Shown piece after piece: positions 49,318-59,880 of a DNA stretch of 64,000 nucleotides (within the stretch, counting starts at the first letter, position 1; every line of letters starts with the position of its first letter). Source of the DNA: Aplectana chamaeleonis (taxonomy: Eukaryota > Nematoda > Chromadorea > Rhabditida > Cosmocercidae); the NCBI GenBank assembly GCA_029168955.1, contig JAPDOI010001811.1, forward strand, positions 1 through 64,000, given 5' to 3'. Both the position numbers and the translations under genes were made by a program. Below the pieces are notes generated by a model that saw only the letters and a list, made by a program, of their open reading frames with translations, made no database searches and had not been told where the DNA came from.

Positions 49318-52300
49318 GGGTTTCCACGACGTCCCGATGACGTCAGCAGAAGCTCGAAGCACTTTTCACGACGTCCTGATGACGTCATCAGAATCCCGAA
49401 GCACTTTTCACGACGTCCTGATGACCTCATCAGAAGCCCGGAGCACTTTTCACGACGTCCCGATGACGTCATCAGAATCCCGAAGCATTTTTCTAGACGT
49501 CCCGATGACGTCATCAGAAGCCCGAAGCACTTTTCACGACGTCCCGATGACGTCATCAGAAGCCCGAAGCACTTTTCGCGATGTCCCGATGACGTCATTA
49601 GAAGCCCGAAGCACTTTTCGCGATGTCCAGATGACGTCATCAGAATCCCGAAGCATTTTTCACGATCTCCCGATGACGTCACCAGGAGCCCGAAGCACTT
49701 TTCACGATCTCCCGATGACGTCATCAGGAGCCCGAAGCACTTTTTCCGATGCCCCGATGACGTCGTCAGAAGCCCGAAGCACTTTTCGCGATGTTCCGAT
49801 GACGTCATTAGAAGCCCGAAGCACTTTTCGCGATGTCCAGACGACGTCATCAGAAGCCCGAAGCACTTTTCGCGATGTCCCGATGACGTCATCAGAAGCC
49901 CGAAGCACTTTTCGCGATGTCCCGATGACGTCATCAGAAGCCCGAAGCACTTTTCGCCACGTCCGATGACGTCATCAGAATCCCGAAGCATTTTTCACGA
50001 CGTCCCGATGACGTCATCAAGCGAAGCACTTTTACGATGCTGATGACGTCATCAGAAGCCCGGAGCACTTTTCGCGATGTCGATGACGTCATCAGAAGCC
50101 CAGCACTTTTCGCGATCTCCAGATGACGTCATCAGAATCCCGAAGCATTTTCACGACGTCCCGATGACGTCATCAGAAGCCAAGCACTTTTCACGATGCC
50201 CCGATGACGTCATCAGAAGCCCGAAGCACTTTTACGATGCCCCGATGACGTCATCAAACAAGCACTTTTCGCGATGTCCCGATGACGTCATCAGAAGCCC
50301 GAAGCATTTTCACGACGTCCCGATGACGTCATCAGAATCCCGAAGCATTTTTCACGACGTCCTGTTGACGTCATCAAACTCGAAGCACTTTTTACGATGC
50401 CCCGATGACGTCATCAGAAGCCCGAAGCACTTTTCGCGATGTCCCGATGAAGTCATTGAAAGCCCGAAGCACTTTCCGCGATGTCCAGATGACGTCATCA
50501 GAATCCCGAAGCATTTTCACGATCTCCCAATGACGTCATCAGGAGCGAAACTTTCGATGTCGGTAAACGCTCATCAAGCCCGAAGCGCGATGTCCCGATG
50601 ACGTCATCATAAGCCCGAAGCATTTTTAACGACGTCAGATGACGTCATCAGAATCCCGGAAGCATTTTTCACGATGTCCAGATGACGTCATCAGAATCCC
50701 GAAGTATTTTCACGATGTCCAGATGACGTCATCAGAATGCCCGAAGCACTTTTCACGACGTCCCGATGACGTCATCAGAAGCCCGAAGCACTTTTCACGA
50801 CGTCACGATGACGTCATCAGAATTGACGCACTTTTTCACGACGTCCCGATGACGTCATCAGAAGCCCGAAGCACTTTTCACGACGTCCTATTGACGTCAT
50901 CAGAAGCCCGAAGCACTTTTTACGATGCCCCGATGACGTCATCAGAAGCCCGAAGCACTTTTCGCGATGTCCCGATGACGTCATCAGAAGCCCGAAGCAT
51001 TTTTTCACGACGTCCCGATGACGTCATCAGAATCCCGAAGCATTTTTCACGACGTCCCGATGACGTCATCAGAAGCCCGAAGCACTTTTCACGACGTCCT
51101 GTTGACGTCATCAGAAGCTCGAAGCACTTTTTACGATGCCCCGATGACGTCATCAGAAGCCCGAAGCACTTTTCGCGATGTCCCGATGACGTCATCAGAA
51201 GCCCGAAGCACTTTCCGCGATGTCCAGATGACGTAATCAGAATCCCGAAGCATTTTTCACGATCTCCCGATGACGTCATCAGGAGCCCGACGCACTTTTC
51301 ACGATGTCCCGATGACGTCATCAGAAGCCCGAAGCACTTTTCGCGATGTCCCGATGACGTCATCAGAAGCCCGAAGCACTTTTCGCGATGTCCAGATGAC
51401 GTCATCAGAAGCCCGAAGCACTTTTCACGACGTCCTGATGACGTCATCAGAAGCCCGGAGCACTTTTCACGACGTCCCGATGACGTCATCAGAATCCCGA
51501 AGCATTTTTCACGACGTCCCGATGACGTCATCAGAAGCCCGAAGCACTTTTTACGATGCCCCGATGACGTCATCAGAAGCCCGGAGCACTTTTCGCGATG
51601 TCCCGATGACGTCATCAGAAGCCCGAAGCACTTTTCGCGATGTCCAGATGACGTCATCAGAATCCCGAAGCATTTTTCACGACGTCCCGATGACGTCATC
51701 AGAAGCCCGAAGCACTTTTCACGACGTCCTATTGACGTCATCAGAAGCCCGAAGCACTTTTTACGATGCCCCGATGACGTCATCAGAAGCCCGAAGCACT
51801 TTTCGCGATGTCCCGATGACGTCATCAGAAGCCCGAAGCATTTTTTCACGACGTCCCGATGACGTCATCAGAATCCCGAAGCATTTTTCACGACGTCCCG
51901 ATGACGTCATCAGAAGCCCGAAGCACTTCTTCGACGTCCTGTTGACGTCATCAGAAGCTCGAAGCACTTTTTACGATGCCCCGATGACGTCATCAGAAGC
52001 CCGAAGCACTTTTCGCGATGTCCCGATGACGTCATCAGAAGCCCGAAGCACTTTCCGCGATGTCCAGATGACGTAATCAGAATCCCGAAGCATTTTTCAC
52101 GATCTCCCGATGACGTCATCAGAAGCCCGAAGCACTTTTCACGATGTCCCGATGACGTCATCAGAAGCCCGAAGCACTTTTCGCGATGTCCCGATGACGT
52201 CATCATAAGCCCGAAGCATTTTAAACGACGTCCAGATGACGTCATCAGAATTCGGAAGCACTTTTCACGATGTCCAGATGACGTCATCAGAATTCGGAAG

Positions 52301-55300
52301 CACTTTTCACGATGTCCAGATGACGTCATCAGAATTCGGAAGCACTTTTCACGATGTCCAGATAACGTCATCAGAATCCCGAAGTATTTTTCACGATGTC
52401 TCGATGACGTCATCAGGAGCCCGAAGCACTTTTCACGACGTCCCGATGACGTCATCAGAAGCCCGAAGCACTTTTCACGACGTCACGATGACGTCATCAG
52501 GAGCCCGACGCACTTTTCACGACGTCACGATGACGTCATCAGAAGCCCGAAGCACTTTTCACGACGTCCTATTGACGTCATCAGAAGCCCGAAGCACTTT
52601 TTACGATGCCCCGATGACGTCATCAGAAGCCCGAAGCACTTTTCGCGATGTCCCGATGACGTCATCAGAAGCCCGAAGCATTTTTCACGACGTCCCGATG
52701 ACGTCATCAGAATCCCGAAGCATTTTTCACGACGTCCCGATGACGTCATCAGAAGCCCGAAGCACTTTTCACGACGTCCTGTTGACGTCATCAGAAGCCC
52801 GAAGCACTTTTTACGATGCCCCGATGACGTCATCAGAAGCCCGAAGCACTTTTCGCGATGTCCCGATGACGTCATCAGAAGCCCGAAGCACTTTCCGCGA
52901 TGTCCAGATGACGTAATCAGAATCCCGAAGCATTTTTCACGATCTCCCGATGACGTCATCAGGAGCCCGAAGCACTTTTTACGATGTCCCGATGACGTCA
53001 TCAGAAGCCCGAAGCACTTTTCGCGATGTCCCGATGACGTCATCAGAAGCCCGAAGCACTTTTCGCGATGTCCAGATGACGTCATCAGAAGCCCAAAGCA
53101 CTTTTCACGACGTCCTGATGACGTCATCAGAAGCCCGGAGCACTTTTCACGACGTCCCGATGACGTCATCAGAATCCCGAAGCATTTTTCACGACGTCCC
53201 GATGACGTCATCAGAAGCCCGAAGCACTTTTCACGACGTCCTGATGACGTCATCAGAAGCCCGGAGCACTTTTCACGACGTCCCGATGACGTCATCAGAA
53301 TCCCGAAGCATTTTTCACGACGTCCCGATGACGTCATCAGAAGCCCGAAGCACTTTTCGCGATGTCCCGATGACGTCATCAGAAGCCCGAAGCACTTTTC
53401 GCGATGTCCAGATGACGTCATCAGAAGCCCGAAGCACTTTTCACGACGTCCTGATGACGTCATCAGAAGCCCGGAGCACTTTTCACGACGTCCCGATGAC
53501 GTCATCAGAATCCCGAAGCATTTTTCACGATCTCCCGATGACGTCATCAGGAGCCCGAAGCACTTTTTACGATGTCCCGATGACGTCATCAGAAGCCCGA
53601 AGCACTTTTCGCGATGTCCCGATGACGTCATCAGAAGCCCGAAGCACTTTTCGCAATTTCCCGATGACGTCATCAGAATCCCAAAGCACTTTTCACGACG
53701 TCCCGATGACGTCATCAGAAGCCCGAAGCACTTTTCACGACGTCACGATGACGTCATCAGAATCAAGCATTTTCACGATGTCCAGATGACGTCATCAGGA
53801 GTCCGAAGCACTTTTTACGATGTCCCGATGACGTCATCAGAAGCCCGAAGCACTTTTCGCGATGTCCCGATGACGTCATCAGAAGCACTTTTCGCAATTT
53901 CCCGATGACGTCATCAGAATCCCAAAGCACTTTTCACGACGTCCCGATGACGTCATCAGAAGCCCGAAGCACTTTTCACGATGTCACGATGACGTCATCA
54001 GGAGCCCGAAGCACTTTTCGCGACGTCCTGATGACGTCATCAGAAGCCCGAAGCACTTTTCGCGATGTCCCTATGAGGTCATCAGAACCGAAGCATTTTT
54101 TCACGACGTCTCGATGACGTCATCAGAATCCCGAAGCATTTTTCACGACGTCCCGATGACGTCATCAGAAGCCCGAAGCACTTTTCACGACGTCCTGTTG
54201 ACGTCATCAGAAGCTCGAAGCACTTTTACGATGCCCCGATGACGTCATCAGAAGCCCGAAGCACTTTTCGCGATGTCCCGATGACGTCATCAGAAGCCCG
54301 AAGCACTTTCCGCGATGTCCAGATGACGTAATCAGAATCCCGAAGCACTTTTCACGATGTCCCGATGACGTCATCAGAAGCCCGAAGCACTTTTCGCGAT
54401 GTCCAGATGACGTCATCAGAATCCCGAAGCATTTTTCACGACGTCCCGATGACGTCATCAGAAGCCCGAAGCACTTTTCACGACGTCGTATTGACGTCAT
54501 CAAGAGCCCGAAGCACTTTTCACGACGTCTCGATGACGTCGTCAGAAGCCCGAAGCATTTTTCGCGATGTCCCGATGACGTCATCAGAAGCCCGAAGCAC
54601 TTTTCACGACGTCCCGATGACGTCATCGGAAGCCCGAAGCATTTTTCACGATCGTCCCGATGACGTCATCAAGCCCGAAGCACTTTTCACGACGTCCCGA
54701 TGACGTCATCAGAAGCCCGAAGCACTTTTACGATGCCCCGATGACGTCATCAGGAGCCCGAAGCACTTTTCGCGATGTCCCGATGACGTCATCATAAGCC
54801 CGAAGCATTTTTCACGACGTCCAGATGACGTCATCAGAATCCCGAAGCATTTTTCACGATGTCCAGATGACGTGATCAGAATTCGGAAGCACTTTCACGA
54901 TGTCCAGATGGCGTCATCAGATTCAGTCATCAGAATTCCGAAGCACTTTTCACGATGTCAGATAACGTCATCAGAATCCCGAAGCATTTTTCACGATGTA
55001 AAGATGACGTCATCAGAAGCCCGAAGCTTTTTTCCCGATGTCCCGATGACGTCATCAGAAGCCCGAAGCACTTTTCGCGATGTCCAGATGACGTCATCAG
55101 AATCCCGAAGCATTTTTCACGACGTCCCGATGACGTCATCAGAAGCCCGAAGCACTTTTCACGACGTCCTATTGACGTCATCAGAAGCCCGAAGCACTTT
55201 TTACGACGCCCCGATGACGTCATCAGAAGCCCGAAGCACTTTTCGCGATGTCCCGATGACGTCATCAGAAGCCCGAAGCATTTTTTCACGACGTCCCGAT

Positions 55301-55860
55301 GACGTCATCAGAATCCCGAAGCATTTTTCACGACGTCCCGATGACGTCATCAGAAGCCCGAAGCACTTTTCACGACGTCCTGTTGACGTCATCAGAAGCT
55401 CGAAGCACTTTTACGATGCCCCGATGACGTCATCAGAAGCCCGAAGCACTTTTCGCGATGTCCCGATGACGTCATCATAAGCCCGAAGCATTTTTAACGA
55501 CGTCCAGATGACGTCATCAGAATCCCGAAGCATTTTTCACGATGTCCAGATGACGTCATCAGAATTCGGAAGCACTTTTCACGATGTCCAGATGGCGTCA
55601 TCAGAATTCGGAAGCACTTTTCACGATGTCCAGATAACGTCATCAGAATCCCGAAGTATTTTTCACGATGTCTCGATGACGTCATCAGGAGCCCGAAGCA
55701 CTTTTCACGACGTCCCGATGACGTCATCAGAAGCCCGAAGCACTTTTCACGACGTCACGATGACGTCATCAGGAGCCCGACGCACTTTTCACGACGTCAC
55801 GATGACGTCATCAGAAGCCCGAAGCACGTTTCACAATGTCCCGGTGACGTCATAAGAATC
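49318..55860. repeat. Sat42-B: second 42-bp satellite, about 155 units, CRE palindrome
   Basis: Tandem 42-bp units carry the core CACTTTTCACGACGTCC, then the perfect 12-bp palindrome GATGACGTCATC, then AGAAGCCCGAAG. Recurrent variants include CGCGATGTCC, TTACGATGCCCC, CCTGTTGACG, AATTCGGAAG and AGAATCCCGAAGCATTTTT. The palindrome is almost invariant, while the linker varies. The array is open in about four of six frames (for example FSRRPDDVIRSPKH, and KCFGLLMTSSGHRE on the other strand) because the unit is a multiple of three. These are not credible proteins: there are no unique termini, and the same openness occurs on both strands. The first unit at about 49,318 and the last at about 55,850 are degenerate. 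Confidence 0.97.
50880..53010. repeat. 840-bp higher-order repeat within Sat42-B
   Basis: Diagnostic variants recur at exactly 840 bp, or 20 units: CCTATTGACG near 50,888, 51,728 and 52,568; CCTGTTGACG near 51,098, 51,938 and 52,778; GACGTAATCAG near 51,229, 52,069 and 52,909. A block of about 450 bp around these markers is conserved in all three periods. The remaining part of the period differs: 52,200-52,500 carries AATTCGG variants, while 51,360-51,480 instead matches 53,040-53,160. Further out-of-phase copies of the block occur near 54,130-54,340 and 55,130-55,450. Confidence 0.85.
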
Positions 55861-55981
55861 CCCACTGACCTACAAATCGATTACCCACCAGCAAGCGTAC
55901 CCCTACCAACTTACCTGTCTGCCAAGTTGATTGCCTGCAACCATTGGCAGTGGCTATTAGCAGTGAGGACTGAAAAGCGTG

Positions 55982-56045
55982 ACGGCCTACGGCCCACGGC
56001 CCACGGCCTACTGCCCACGGCCTACGGCTCACGGCCTACGGCGCA
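55982..56045. repeat. 7-bp minisatellite (ACGGCCY)
   Basis: About nine consecutive heptamers of the form ACGGCCC, ACGGCCT, ACTGCCC and ACGGCTC, mostly alternating C- and T-ending forms. It starts about 120 bp to the right of the Sat42-B border. Confidence 0.88.
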
Positions 56046-56244
56046 CACCAAGAAGTTTTCTTGAGCTTTCGGGCTCACAACTTTGTTATTTGTGAACCGA
56101 TTTTGTTGAAATTCGGACAGCAGGTGTATTCTGGACCCCTTCGCTTATATCCAGAAGGAAATCTTCAGAAATTTTGTTTCAAAGATTCTATAAACTATTT
56201 TATAAAATTCTAAGTGATCACAAGGCCTAGGCGAAACCAAACCT

Positions 56245-56267
56245 CTCCAGCCGCTTCGCGGCTGGAG
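56245..56267. repeat. Short perfect hairpin
   Basis: CTCCAGCCGC and GCGGCTGGAG flank a TTC loop. Just before it, AACCAAACCTCTCCAGC matches a stretch near 22,095, so the hairpin may belong to a dispersed repeat end. Confidence 0.6.
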
Positions 56268-56359
56268 CGATGAGATGGATAGGATAGAGTAGATAGATAG
56301 TCCACATTCGATAACGACTCGTCCGACGTCGGTCGGGCAACTGTGAAAGGGCCTTATCA

Positions 56360-56415
56360 GTAACGGTGTTTATTTCATTAGTTCTATTTTTACGAATGAG
56401 TAAACGTCGGATGGA
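56360..56415 (+). repeat. Interspersed repeat copy 2 (pair with 16,004-16,058)
   Basis: GTAACGGTGTTTATTTC through AAACGTCGGATGG, differing from the 16-kb copy by a few substitutions and small gaps. Unrelated flanks on both sides. Confidence 0.7.
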
Positions 56416-56510
56416 AGAATTGAATGGTTTCCTAAAACAATTTGACATCATCTCCTCTTCTAAGGGTAGCTATTAGGTACACATTAGACTTCGGCGACTC
56501 GAAAATTTTT

Positions 56511-56850
56511 TCGAATAATCGAGTTTTCGACTAAGTCGATTTTTCATAATTTCGAATAATCGAGTTTTTGACCAAGTCGATTTTTCATAATTTCGAATAA
56601 TCGAGCTCTCGAGTAAGTCGATTTTTCGAAATTTCGAATAATCGAGTTTTCGACTAAGTCGATTTTTCAGAATTTCGAATAATCGAGTTTTCGACTAAGT
56701 CGATTTTTCGAAATTTCGAATAATCGAGTTTTCGACTAAGTCGATTTTTCAGAATTTCGAATAATCGAGTTTTCGACTTAGTCGATTTTTCATAATTTCG
56801 AATAATCGAGTTTTCGACTAACTCGATTTTTCAAAATTTCAACAATTGAG
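56511..56850. repeat. 41-bp tandem repeat, cluster 1 (about 8 units)
   Basis: Units of 41 bp, TCGAATAATCGAGTTTTCGA followed by CTAAGTCGATTTTTCATAAT, repeat about eight times with few changes. Each unit contains short dyads such as CGACTAAGTCG. The family has a second cluster at 59,406-59,545. The array is AT-rich and carries stops in all frames, so it is non-coding. Confidence 0.9.
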
Positions 56851-57279
56851 TTTCTGAAGCACCTTATCTCGACTATTCTGAGCATACCACATTCTAATGC
56901 TCCGAGACATTGATTAAAAGTATATCTGGCAATGAAAAACGCCATCTTCACACAGTAAGACGGCCGGAACCAATACTCATGTATTAATGTCGATTAGCAA
57001 TATCCACCGACCAAATTTCAAAAGCTTCAGAAAACCAAACAAATTTCACTATAGGAGAGAAATACGGTTCAGAATTCGTCTTTGGAGACGATAACCATGG
57101 AAAAAGCTGGAGCTGAGTTTAACAATAATAAGTCAGGGCGAAGCGTAGTCTACTTCTAGATCATCCAAACTCATAGTGGAATCTCCATCATATTCAGCCT
57201 CTTCGGCTAGACTTCAGCCGTTTTCTTCGTCTTTTTAGCCTTCATGGACTTACCCGATTTCTTCGACGGAGAGTGGAGC
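56851..57279. other. Unassigned spacer
   Basis: AT-rich sequence without a recognised gene. The stretch at 57,120-57,250 has a few short open segments rich in Ser, Lys and Glu codons, but no consistent frame, start or domain. Confidence 0.45.
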
Positions 57280-57938
57280 CAGGGTTGAGCAGGCCGTTGT
57301 GGCGATTTTTGTCGCGACTACATACGACCCCCGCCGTTGACTTTTTTTTTCAAAAAAAAAATCCCAAAATTTTACGACCCCCGGTACCGAATTTTTAAAT
57401 GTGCTTCTCGGTGCCAAACTCCGCTCCGCATTTGCGTCTCGACGCGCCTTGCGGCCGCACGCGCTCGAGTAAGTCGAGTTCCCAGCGCCAAAGCCGGCTC
57501 GATGTGGCTTTTTTATACAGTTTTCTCCAATTTCGTTTAGCTTGCAGTTCATAAACCCCACCTAGAGTCAGCAGATCGGCGGCGCGGCGCTGGAAACTTC
57601 CAACTCGAAAGCGCGCGGCCGCAAAGCGTGTCGAGACGCAATTGAATTTGGCCCAGAGAAGCGCAGTCGCTTTATTTAGCGTCTAATTGTCAATTTTGTC
57701 AAAAGAGTCGATTTTCTAAACAGCTTCTCTGTTTATAATCTGCTTTTGTATTGTTGAAAATGCATACACATCACACGCAACTGACTATTCCTACCTCACT
57801 TTACCTTACCAAGTGGTTTGGAAAAAGTCCTATTTTTCTCCAAAATGTTTTTGAACCCCCAAATTTTCATTTTTTTCCGAAATTTCCAAAAATTTTACGA
57901 CCCTCCGTTGTGACCAGGTAAAACGCTGCTCAACCCTG
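57280..57938. mobile_element. hAT-like non-autonomous element with 8-bp target duplication
   Basis: The element begins CAGGGTTGAGCAG at 57,280 and ends with the reverse complement CTGCTCAACCCTG at 57,938. The 8 bp before it (AGTGGAGC, 57,272-57,279) and after it (AGTGCAGC, 57,939-57,946) match in 7 of 8 positions, as expected of an aged target-site duplication. CAGGG ends and 8-bp duplications are typical of the hAT superfamily. At 659 bp with no transposase it is non-autonomous. Internal poly-T/poly-A runs and TTTTACGACCC words occur near both ends. A second element is nested inside at 57,400-57,666. Confidence 0.7.
57400..57666. mobile_element. MITE copy 1, nested in the hAT-like element
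   Basis: This segment is homologous, in inverted orientation, to the element at 58,212-58,490. Its outer arms carry GCGTCTCGACGCGCC and GCGTGTCGAGACGC, then TTGCGGCCGC and GCGGCCGCAA, then CCCAGCGCC and GGCGCTGGAAAC. The loop has GTTTTCTCCAATTTCGTTTA, the complement of the loop of copy 2. The ends (TGTGCTTCTCGG and AGAAGCGCAG) have diverged, and the TA duplication is no longer clear. Confidence 0.75.
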
Positions 57939-57946
57939 AGTGCAGC

Positions 57947-58209
57947 CCCTCTCCCGTATCTGCGAAGCTGTGCTTCTGTTGCCACAAAACAAGCTGTTTG
58001 TTTTCTGGATCTCACAAATTTTTTCTAAGAGAAAGCAGAGCAGGATAAAGCGAAGCATCAAAAACAAATTTAGAAACCAAAAGTTTCTGTTGCACTGCGA
58101 CGTTACCCTGGTCCCAATGCATACAAGCCTCATGCATGCCTCTTTTCTCGAGCAAGGTGAAATAATTGACCGTCATGTATCATTTTCCGGGCTATCGCGA
58201 CCGTCTTGT
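57947..58209. other. Spacer between the two MITE copies
   Basis: No recognisable gene. Several open frames cross this interval and continue into the MITE at 58,212, which argues against coding. Confidence 0.5.
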
Positions 58210-58211
58210 TA

Positions 58212-58490
58212 CTGTGCTTATCTGGGTCTAATTCCGGTCCGCAATTGCGTCTCGACACGCTTTGCGGCCGCGCGCTTTCGAGTCGGGAGGGTTTCCAGCG
58301 CCGCAGCCGCCGATCTGTTGACAGTAGGTGGGTTTTAGTAACCGGAAACTAAACAAAATTGAAGAAAACTGTCTAAAAAAGCCATATCGAGCCGGCTTTG
58401 GCGCTGGAAACGCGACTGACTCGGGCGCGTGCGGCCGCAAAGCCTGTCGAGACGCAATTGCGGACCGGAATTTGGCCCAGATAAGCACAG
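58212..58490. mobile_element. MITE copy 2 with TA target duplication (mariner-like)
   Basis: CTGTGCTTATCTGGG at the left end and CCCAGATAAGCACAG at the right end are perfect 15-bp inverted repeats, immediately flanked by TA on both sides (58,210-58,211 and 58,491-58,492). The inverted similarity continues for nearly 100 bp with TTGCGTCTCGACA and GCGGCCGC. A TA duplication and a 279-bp non-coding body fit a Tc1/mariner-type MITE. Short open frames here are chance products of the GC-rich arms. Confidence 0.8.
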
Positions 58491-58492
58491 TA

Positions 58493-59405
58493 TCTCTGAT
58501 GAGTTTATCGGTATGCTCACACCTGAGGATTGATCAAATTTGGCGTAAGTCAATGCCGGCAATAAGTGAAAAAGATGGTCGTGAGCCGTACGAGAACATT
58601 CGAGAACTATGACTCAGACATTCGCAGCGTTGAACTTTGGGGGAAAACGACGTTCGAGTTGAACTGCTGAGGCTATTTTGTCGAGAAGTTGAACTGATGA
58701 GAACGACGTGTTGAACTGCTTGGCTTATCGCCGCGCTACGTGTTGCGTCACGTGCGCAGTGCCGACAGACGACGGCTCCGACGCAACGTTGAACGCCGAA
58801 ATCAAACCAGCGGTACATACGAGCCGTCTCGGGGTGGAGCTAGACCGAATCATTCCAATATCAAGTGTTCACTCCTCCGGATCTGCCTGCGAGTTGAGTG
58901 AGGGTGCGAGTGCCTGCACCTGCATGCTTCTGCACTCACACGGGTGCTCTATCGTGGGAACAGGCAAGAGGAGGAGCGTTTGAACTTTGGTTGATTACTG
59001 GTGAGCACAGAAAGTGGGCACTTTGTTAAGGTTGGATGGGGTCAGTCTATTGAAATAACATTCTAATGTAACGAGAAACTAGGTAAAACGCGTAGGATTA
59101 TGCATGCAGAAAGTATCTGGAAATCCCTCCAGTCAGCACTTCTGTTCAACTTTAGCGGAAATCCGTATCAACTACCGAACAATTGCCGTTGAACTAACGA
59201 GGAAATTCTACTGATTTCCAGTGTGGACATTAGTTCAACGGATTTTCCACGGTAGTTGAACCGTCCGAACGGCGGAGGAGCAAATAACAACTGGCGGCAA
59301 ATGAGGTGCATGGTCTGCAACTGTATTTGGAAACAGTTTAACTGACGGAGAATTTCTTTGACTCGAAACAGTCGACTATCGAATTTATTCGACTGTTCGG
59401 GTCTA
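58493..59405. other. Unassigned spacer
   Basis: Open frames of up to about 94 codons exist on both strands, but none has a recognisable domain or consistent coding look. GTTGAACT recurs many times between 58,630 and 59,260, in both orientations (for example CGTTGAACTAA and TTAGTTCAACG around 59,190-59,240). It may be a decayed dispersed repeat. Confidence 0.5.
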
Positions 59406-59545
59406 TCGAATAATCGAGTCTTTGACTAAGTCAATTTTTCGAAATTTCGAATAATCGAGTTTTCGACTAACTCAAATTGCAGGAATTTCGAATAATCGAG
59501 TTTTCGACTAATTCGGTTTTTCAAAATTTCGAATAATCGAGTAGA
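59406..59545. repeat. 41-bp tandem repeat, cluster 2 (about 3.5 units)
   Basis: Degenerate copies of the unit seen at 56,511-56,850 (TCGAATAATCGAG, then TTTTCGACTAA), bordered by further TCGACTGTTTCAGTCGA-type dyads. The two clusters are about 2.6 kb apart, with the hAT-like and mariner-like MITEs between them. Confidence 0.85.
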
Positions 59546-59627
59546 CGAATGACTCGATGTCGACTGTTTCAGTCGATACCAAGACTCGATGGCTCGACTC
59601 GGCATAAGTATGGTACACATGCATATA

Positions 59628-59880
59628 TATGTACATACTTTATCGGCACTCACATAATCAAAGTCCTTTATGGAGCCAGAAGCGCTTCCTCATAGAGAAC
59701 CGCAAAGGTTTGTTACCGCTCTTTAGAAGTTTCGGCGAAGAAAAGACTTTTTAGAAGATATTGTTCGTTTTTTGTTGACTCTCCTCACTCCACTTTCCTA
59801 TTGTTCCCTTTTTGTTGAAACATTTGTAAGGCGAACCAAACCACTTTTGCTTGGGAAACCCTTTTTTTACAGATTGTTCT
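59628..59880. mobile_element. Partial copy of the foldback element (loop + right arm)
   Basis: Starting near ACATACTTTATCGGCACTCA, the sequence follows the loop and right arm of the element at 48,026-48,464 through GAGAACCGCAAAGG, TTCCCTTTTTGTTGAAAC and TTTACAGAT, with about 10 percent differences. The left arm is absent. It stops at the same outer end as the full copy, which supports that end as a real terminus. Confidence 0.85.

Larger units (their letters stand above)
55861..56510. other. Spacer right of Sat42-B
   Basis: Contains the 7-bp minisatellite (55,982-56,045), a 10-bp perfect hairpin at 56,245-56,267 and the interspersed repeat at 56,360-56,415. The remainder is AT-rich and unassigned. 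Short open frames on the minus strand follow the minisatellite or cross the repeat. Confidence 0.6.

Noticed and set aside
49006..50043. 345-codon open frame entering Sat42-B from unique DNA
   Set aside because: It begins inside a hairpin arm and is open in the satellite because the unit is a multiple of three. No domain or signal sequence supports it.
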